Shown here piece after piece: positions 4,363-7,365 of a DNA stretch of 7,365 bases. Source of the DNA: JANMEX01 sp031423755 (lineage in GTDB: Bacteria > Pseudomonadota > Alphaproteobacteria > Rhizobiales > Rhizobiaceae); NCBI GenBank assembly GCA_031423755.1, contig JANPGC010000064.1:1-7365 (forward strand), written 5' to 3'. Within the stretch, counting starts at the first letter, position 1; the number at the start of each line of letters is the position of its first letter. The position numbers and the translations under genes were made by a program. The notes under the pieces were generated by a model. The model searched no databases and had not been told where the DNA came from. It saw only the letters and a program-made list of their open reading frames with translations.

Positions 4363-4453
4363 CATAGCCGCTGAGTAGGCTTTACTTGTTAAGCCAATGT
4401 TGAGTTTCATGCGGTTGACTGGACGAATCAGCGTGTTGAGTCGGCTTTTCCGG

Positions 4454-4483
4454 CTTGAAAGCTGAATGCGCGGCAGAGAATAT
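4454..4483 (+). promoter_or_regulatory. weak heat-shock-type promoter candidate for clpX
   Basis: CTTGAAA (4454-4460), with GAATAT (4478-4483) 17 bp after the TTGAAA hexamer. The -35 fits sigma-32, but the -10 region has only the ATnT part of the heat-shock consensus. The surrounding GGCTTGAAAGCTGAATGCG resembles the lon upstream sequence GGCTTGAACTGGGAATGCG, which is the main reason to list it. Confidence 0.3.
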
Positions 4484-4494
4484 CTGCATGAAAC

Positions 4495-4523
4495 TTGTGT
4501 GACCCGTGCGGGGGCGGTATACC
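4495..4523 (+). promoter_or_regulatory. housekeeping-type promoter candidate for clpX
   Basis: TTGTGT (4495-4500) is separated by 17 bp from TATACC (4518-4523). The match is 3/6 and 4/6 with ideal spacing, 63 bp before the clpX start. TATACC is part of the palindrome GGTATACC. This is a modest match in GC-rich DNA and may work beside the upstream CTTGAAA element. Confidence 0.3.
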
Positions 4524-4586
4524 GGTGTTGAACCGGCAACGGTCAAGGTGGCCTTGAAGGGGGCGCCGCACTGAAAGGGAAGTCGA

Positions 4587-5858
4587 ATGAGCAAGGTCAA
4601 CAGCGGCGGCGATTCAAAGAATACGCTCTACTGTTCATTCTGCGGCAAGAGCCAGCATGAAGTGCGCAAACTGATCGCAGGTCCGACCGTATTCATCTGT
4701 GATGAATGTGTTGAGCTGTGCATGGATATCATTCGCGAAGAGAACAAGACCTCCATGGTCAAGTCCCGCGAAGGCGTTCCGACACCGCAGGAGATCATCA
4801 AGGTACTTGATGACTACGTGATCGGACAGCGCCACGCCAAGAAGGTGCTCTCGGTTGCGGTTCACAATCACTACAAGCGACTGGCCCACGCGCAGAAGAA
4901 TGCTGATGTCGAGTTGGCCAAGTCCAACATTCTGCTGATCGGGCCGACGGGCTGCGGCAAGACGCTGCTGGCCCAGACGCTCGCCCGCATCATCGATGTG
5001 CCATTCACGATGGCCGACGCGACCACGCTGACGGAAGCCGGCTATGTTGGCGAGGACGTCGAAAACATCATCCTGAAACTGCTTCAATCTGCTGATTACA
5101 ATGTAGAACGCGCCCAGCGCGGCATCGTCTACATCGACGAAATCGACAAGATATCGCGCAAGTCGGACAATCCGTCGATCACCCGCGACGTCTCGGGCGA
5201 AGGCGTGCAGCAAGCGCTGCTCAAGATCATGGAAGGCACGGTCGCCTCTGTGCCACCGCAGGGCGGACGCAAGCATCCACAGCAGGAGTTTCTGCAGGTC
5301 GATACCGCGAACATCCTTTTCATCTGTGGCGGTGCATTCGCCGGGCTCGACAAGATCATCTCCGACCGTGGCCGCAAGACGTCAATCGGGTTTGGCGCGC
5401 TGGTTTCTTCGCCGGAAGATCGCCGTTCCGGCGAATTGTTCCGCATGGTGGAGCCTGAGGATTTGCTGCGTTTTGGCCTGATCCCCGAATTCGTTGGCCG
5501 TCTTCCGATCTTGGCAACGCTGGAAGATCTGGACGAACCGGCGCTGATCACCATTCTGGTCGAGCCGAAAAACGCCCTGGTCAAACAGTATCAGCGCCTG
5601 TTCGAGATGGAAAATGTCGATCTGACATTTCACGAAGGCGCCCTGTCGGCGATTGCCAAGCGGGCGATTGAACGAAAGACCGGCGCGCGCGGCCTGCGGT
5701 CGATCATGGAAGGCATTTTGCTAGACACGATGTTTGACCTGCCGACGCTGGAAGGCGTGACTGAAGTGGTGATCTCGGAAGAAGTTGTATCCGGCAACGC
5801 CCGTCCGCTGTATATCTATGCTGACCGCAAGGACGAAAAGAGCTCTGCAAGCGCGTGA
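4587..5858 (+). CDS. clpX: ATP-dependent Clp protease ATP-binding subunit ClpX
   Basis: The AAA+ unfoldase that recognises tagged substrates and delivers them to ClpP; 423 residues, full length. In order: N-terminal zinc-binding domain with C16, C19, C38, C41; Walker A GPTGCGKT (119-126, K125); pore-1 loop GYVG (152-155); Walker B with D184-E185 in VYIDEID; RKH pore-entry loop (228-230); IGF ClpP-docking loop (267-269); arginine finger R305 in GLIPEFVGRLP; sensor-2 R368 in GARGLR. All functional residues are present, so it should work with the ClpP next door. AGGGA (4576-4580) lies 6 nt before the ATG. A strong terminator follows at 5881-5912. Confidence 0.99.
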   Translation: MSKVNSGGDSKNTLYCSFCGKSQHEVRKLIAGPTVFICDECVELCMDIIREENKTSMVKSREGVPTPQEIIKVLDDYVIGQRHAKKVLSVAVHNHYKRLAHAQKNADVELAKSNILLIGPTGCGKTLLAQTLARIIDVPFTMADATTLTEAGYVGEDVENIILKLLQSADYNVERAQRGIVYIDEIDKISRKSDNPSITRDVSGEGVQQALLKIMEGTVASVPPQGGRKHPQQEFLQVDTANILFICGGAFAGLDKIISDRGRKTSIGFGALVSSPEDRRSGELFRMVEPEDLLRFGLIPEFVGRLPILATLEDLDEPALITILVEPKNALVKQYQRLFEMENVDLTFHEGALSAIAKRAIERKTGARGLRSIMEGILLDTMFDLPTLEGVTEVVISEEVVSGNARPLYIYADRKDEKSSASA

Positions 5859-5880
5859 GCGCAATCGGTAGTGATCTAAA

Positions 5881-5912
5881 AGAAAGCGCGGTTAAAGGCC
5901 GCGCTTTTTCTT
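5881..5912 (+). terminator. rho-independent terminator after clpX
   Basis: AAAGCGCGG (5883-5891) pairs perfectly with CCGCGCTTT (5899-5907) around a 7-nt loop, followed by TTCTT. A further A-T and a G-U pair extend the stem. It begins 23 bp after the clpX stop and separates clpX from lon, implying that lon has its own promoter. Confidence 0.9.
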
Positions 5913-5971
5913 GTTTCAGGCTTTGAGGTTGCATGTGATGCGCAGTCCACTCAAAATGTCGGTGATTCCGG

Positions 5972-6000
5972 CTTGAACTGGGAATGCGGCCACTCCAATT
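5972..6000 (+). promoter_or_regulatory. candidate heat-shock (sigma-32/RpoH) promoter of lon
   Basis: CTTGAAC (5972-5978), 14 bp, then CTCCAATT (5993-6000). The -10 fits CCCCATnT at 5 of 7 fixed positions, with ideal sigma-32 spacing. It shares CTTGAACTGG with the clpP promoter. It lies between the clpX terminator and lon; the predicted start near 6007 leaves a leader of about 77 nt. That leader can fold: AGC-CTTTGC (6007-6018, with a CGG bulge) against GCAAAG-GCT (6044-6052). Confidence 0.55.
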
Positions 6001-6083
6001 AGGGTGAGCCGGCTTTGCTGCCCCGGCCGATCGTGGCGATGCGGCAAAGGCTGGTCCGGCGCAAGCTGGAGAAAGGAAACAAA

Positions 6084-7365
6084 ATGACTGCTTCCAAGAA
6101 GACCTTCGGCAAAAGCGGGGACGGGCTGCATGCGGTTCTGCCATTGCGCGATATTGTTGTCTTCCCGAACATGATTGTCCCGCTGTTTGTGGGCCGCGAA
6201 AAGTCGATAAAGGCGCTCGAGGACGTGATGGGCTCTGACAAGCAAATCATGCTTGTGACCCAGATGAACGCCACGGACGATGATCCATCGCCGGACGCCA
6301 TCTTCACGATTGGCACGCTTGCCAACGTGTTGCAGCTGTTGAAACTGCCGGACGGCACGGTCAAAGTACTCGTCGAAGGCATGGCGCGCGCAGAAATTAC
6401 CGCATTTTCGGACCGTGGTGACTTTCACGAGGCCCACGTCACCGTGCTTGGCGAGCCGGTTGAAGACCGCGTGGAAATTGAGGCACTTGCCCGTTCTGTC
6501 GTGGCCGACTTTGAAAATTATGTGAAGCTGAACAAGAAAGTTTCACCGGAAGTCGTCGCTGCGACCGCGCAGATCGAAGACTATTCCAAGCTTGCCGACA
6601 CAGTCGCTTCTCATCTCGCGATAAAAATTCCTGAAAAGCAGGAAATGCTCGCCACGCTTTCCGTCAAGGGGCGGCTTGAGAAGGCGATGGGCTTCATGGA
6701 GGCCGAGATTTCGGTGCTCCAGGTCGAAAAGCGCATCCGCTCGCGCGTCAAGCGCCAGATGGAGAAGACCCAGCGCGAATATTATCTCAATGAGCAGATG
6801 AAGGCGATTCAGAAGGAGCTCGGCGACGGCGAAGATGGCCGCGACGAGGCCGGAGAGATCGAGGCCCGTATCAAGCGCACCAAGCTGACCAAGGAAGCGC
6901 GCGACAAGTGCAACGCCGAACTGAAGAAGCTGCGCCAGATGAGCCCGATGGCAGCGGAAGCGACAGTCGTGCGCAACTATCTGGACAGGATACTGTCGCT
7001 GCCGTGGTCGCGCCGCTCCAAGATCAAGACGGATCTGGATTTCGCGCAGGAAGTGCTCGACGCTGACCATTATGCGCTCGACAAGGTCAAGGACCGCATT
7101 GTCGAGTATCTGGCAGTGCAGGCCCGCGCCAACAAGCTGAAGGGTCCGATCCTGTGTCTCGTTGGTCCTCCAGGCGTCGGCAAGACCTCGCTCGGCAAGT
7201 CGATTGCCAAGGCGACCGGTCGCGAATTCGTGCGCATGGCGCTTGGCGGCGTGCGTGACGAAGCCGAAATCCGCGGCCATCGCCGTACCTACATCGGAGC
7301 TCTCCCCGGCCAGGTTCTTCAGCAGATGAAGAAAGCCGGCGTGCGCAACCCCGTATTCATGCTGG
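6084..7365 (+). CDS. lon: ATP-dependent protease Lon, N-terminal part (3' truncated by window)
   Basis: The first 427 codons of Lon (usually about 800 residues), open to the window edge with no stop. Lon is a cytoplasmic homo-oligomeric AAA+ serine protease that removes misfolded and regulatory proteins. The N-terminal substrate-binding domain begins at LHAVLPLRDIVVFPNMIVPLFVGR (15-38). A helical, charged, coiled-coil-like segment follows, with REYYLNEQMKAIQKELGD as its hallmark. LSLPW precedes the ATPase domain, where Walker A is GPPGVGKT (361-368, K367). The sequence ends at NPVFML, just before the expected Walker B DEID. The sensor regions and the Ser-Lys protease dyad lie outside the window. 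AAGGA (6073-6077) lies 6 nt before the ATG. It is transcribed separately from clpX, probably from the heat-shock-type promoter at 5972-6000. Confidence 0.98.
   Translation, partial: MTASKKTFGKSGDGLHAVLPLRDIVVFPNMIVPLFVGREKSIKALEDVMGSDKQIMLVTQMNATDDDPSPDAIFTIGTLANVLQLLKLPDGTVKVLVEGMARAEITAFSDRGDFHEAHVTVLGEPVEDRVEIEALARSVVADFENYVKLNKKVSPEVVAATAQIEDYSKLADTVASHLAIKIPEKQEMLATLSVKGRLEKAMGFMEAEISVLQVEKRIRSRVKRQMEKTQREYYLNEQMKAIQKELGDGEDGRDEAGEIEARIKRTKLTKEARDKCNAELKKLRQMSPMAAEATVVRNYLDRILSLPWSRRSKIKTDLDFAQEVLDADHYALDKVKDRIVEYLAVQARANKLKGPILCLVGPPGVGKTSLGKSIAKATGREFVRMALGGVRDEAEIRGHRRTYIGALPGQVLQQMKKAGVRNPVFML

Noticed and set aside
4415..4443. TTGACT at 4415-4420 as a clpX -35
   Set aside because: No acceptable -10 lies 16-18 bp downstream.
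4635..5276. Minus-strand ORFs opposite clpX, and similar ones opposite lon (5916-6437, 6543-7280)
   Set aside because: These are antisense shadows of highly conserved plus-strand genes.
5859..6083. Small gene between clpX and lon
   Set aside because: I see only the terminator, the promoter candidate, a foldable leader and the lon ribosome site; no credible short ORF with a ribosome site.

Overview
The window looks like a chromosomal segment of an alphaproteobacterium, most likely of the order Hyphomicrobiales (Rhizobiales). The evidence is the clpP–clpX–lon order on one strand, ClpP/ClpX/Lon sequences that read like rhizobial orthologues (e.g. a ClpP starting MRNPVETAM and a ClpX Walker A of GPTGCGKT), and a GC-rich, codon-biased coding style. 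Species cannot be fixed from the sequence alone.

Layout. (1) 1-261: the last 86 codons of a PLP-dependent O-acetylhomoserine sulfhydrylase-type gene (metY/metZ family). (2) 262-3500: an accessory-looking block between the sulfhydrylase and clpP. It holds a near-consensus promoter and a hairpin (possible small RNA, 314-505), a minus-strand gene for a small protein resembling BECR-fold RNases (446-889), an 18-bp palindrome just upstream of it, a small minus-strand gene of unknown function (968-1198), a plus-strand cupin (1309-1656), a visibly A/T-rich minus-strand membrane-protein gene (1678-2226, possibly from 2262), and a minus-strand cytochrome P450 (2256-3500). (3) 3501-7365: the ATP-dependent proteolysis locus, with clpP (3715-4332), clpX (4587-5858), a strong rho-independent terminator (5881-5912), and the first 427 codons of lon (6084 to the window edge).

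How the parts work together. ClpX unfolds substrates and feeds them to ClpP; Lon is an independent ATP-dependent protease. clpP and lon are each preceded by a CTTGAACTGG element at the -35 position, with a sigma-32-like -10 (CCCTATTT and CTCCAATT) 14-15 bp from the TTGAAC hexamer. clpX has a weaker CTTGAAA version plus a more ordinary promoter candidate. This suggests shared heat-shock control, with lon transcribed separately from clpX because of the terminator.

The most notable points are: the candidate small RNA that would run antisense into the 3' end of the RNase-like gene; that gene's possible 3' frameshift; the palindromic operator placed directly after a TTGACT -35 element; the P450 in which the conserved I-helix threonine is alanine; and a potential leaderless, N-terminally extended ClpP made from the heat-shock promoter. 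No gene-free stretch exceeds 300 bp. The longest are 262-445, 4333-4586 and 5859-6083, described in their entries. I found no rRNA, tRNA, transposase, CRISPR array or clearly novel multi-gene system.
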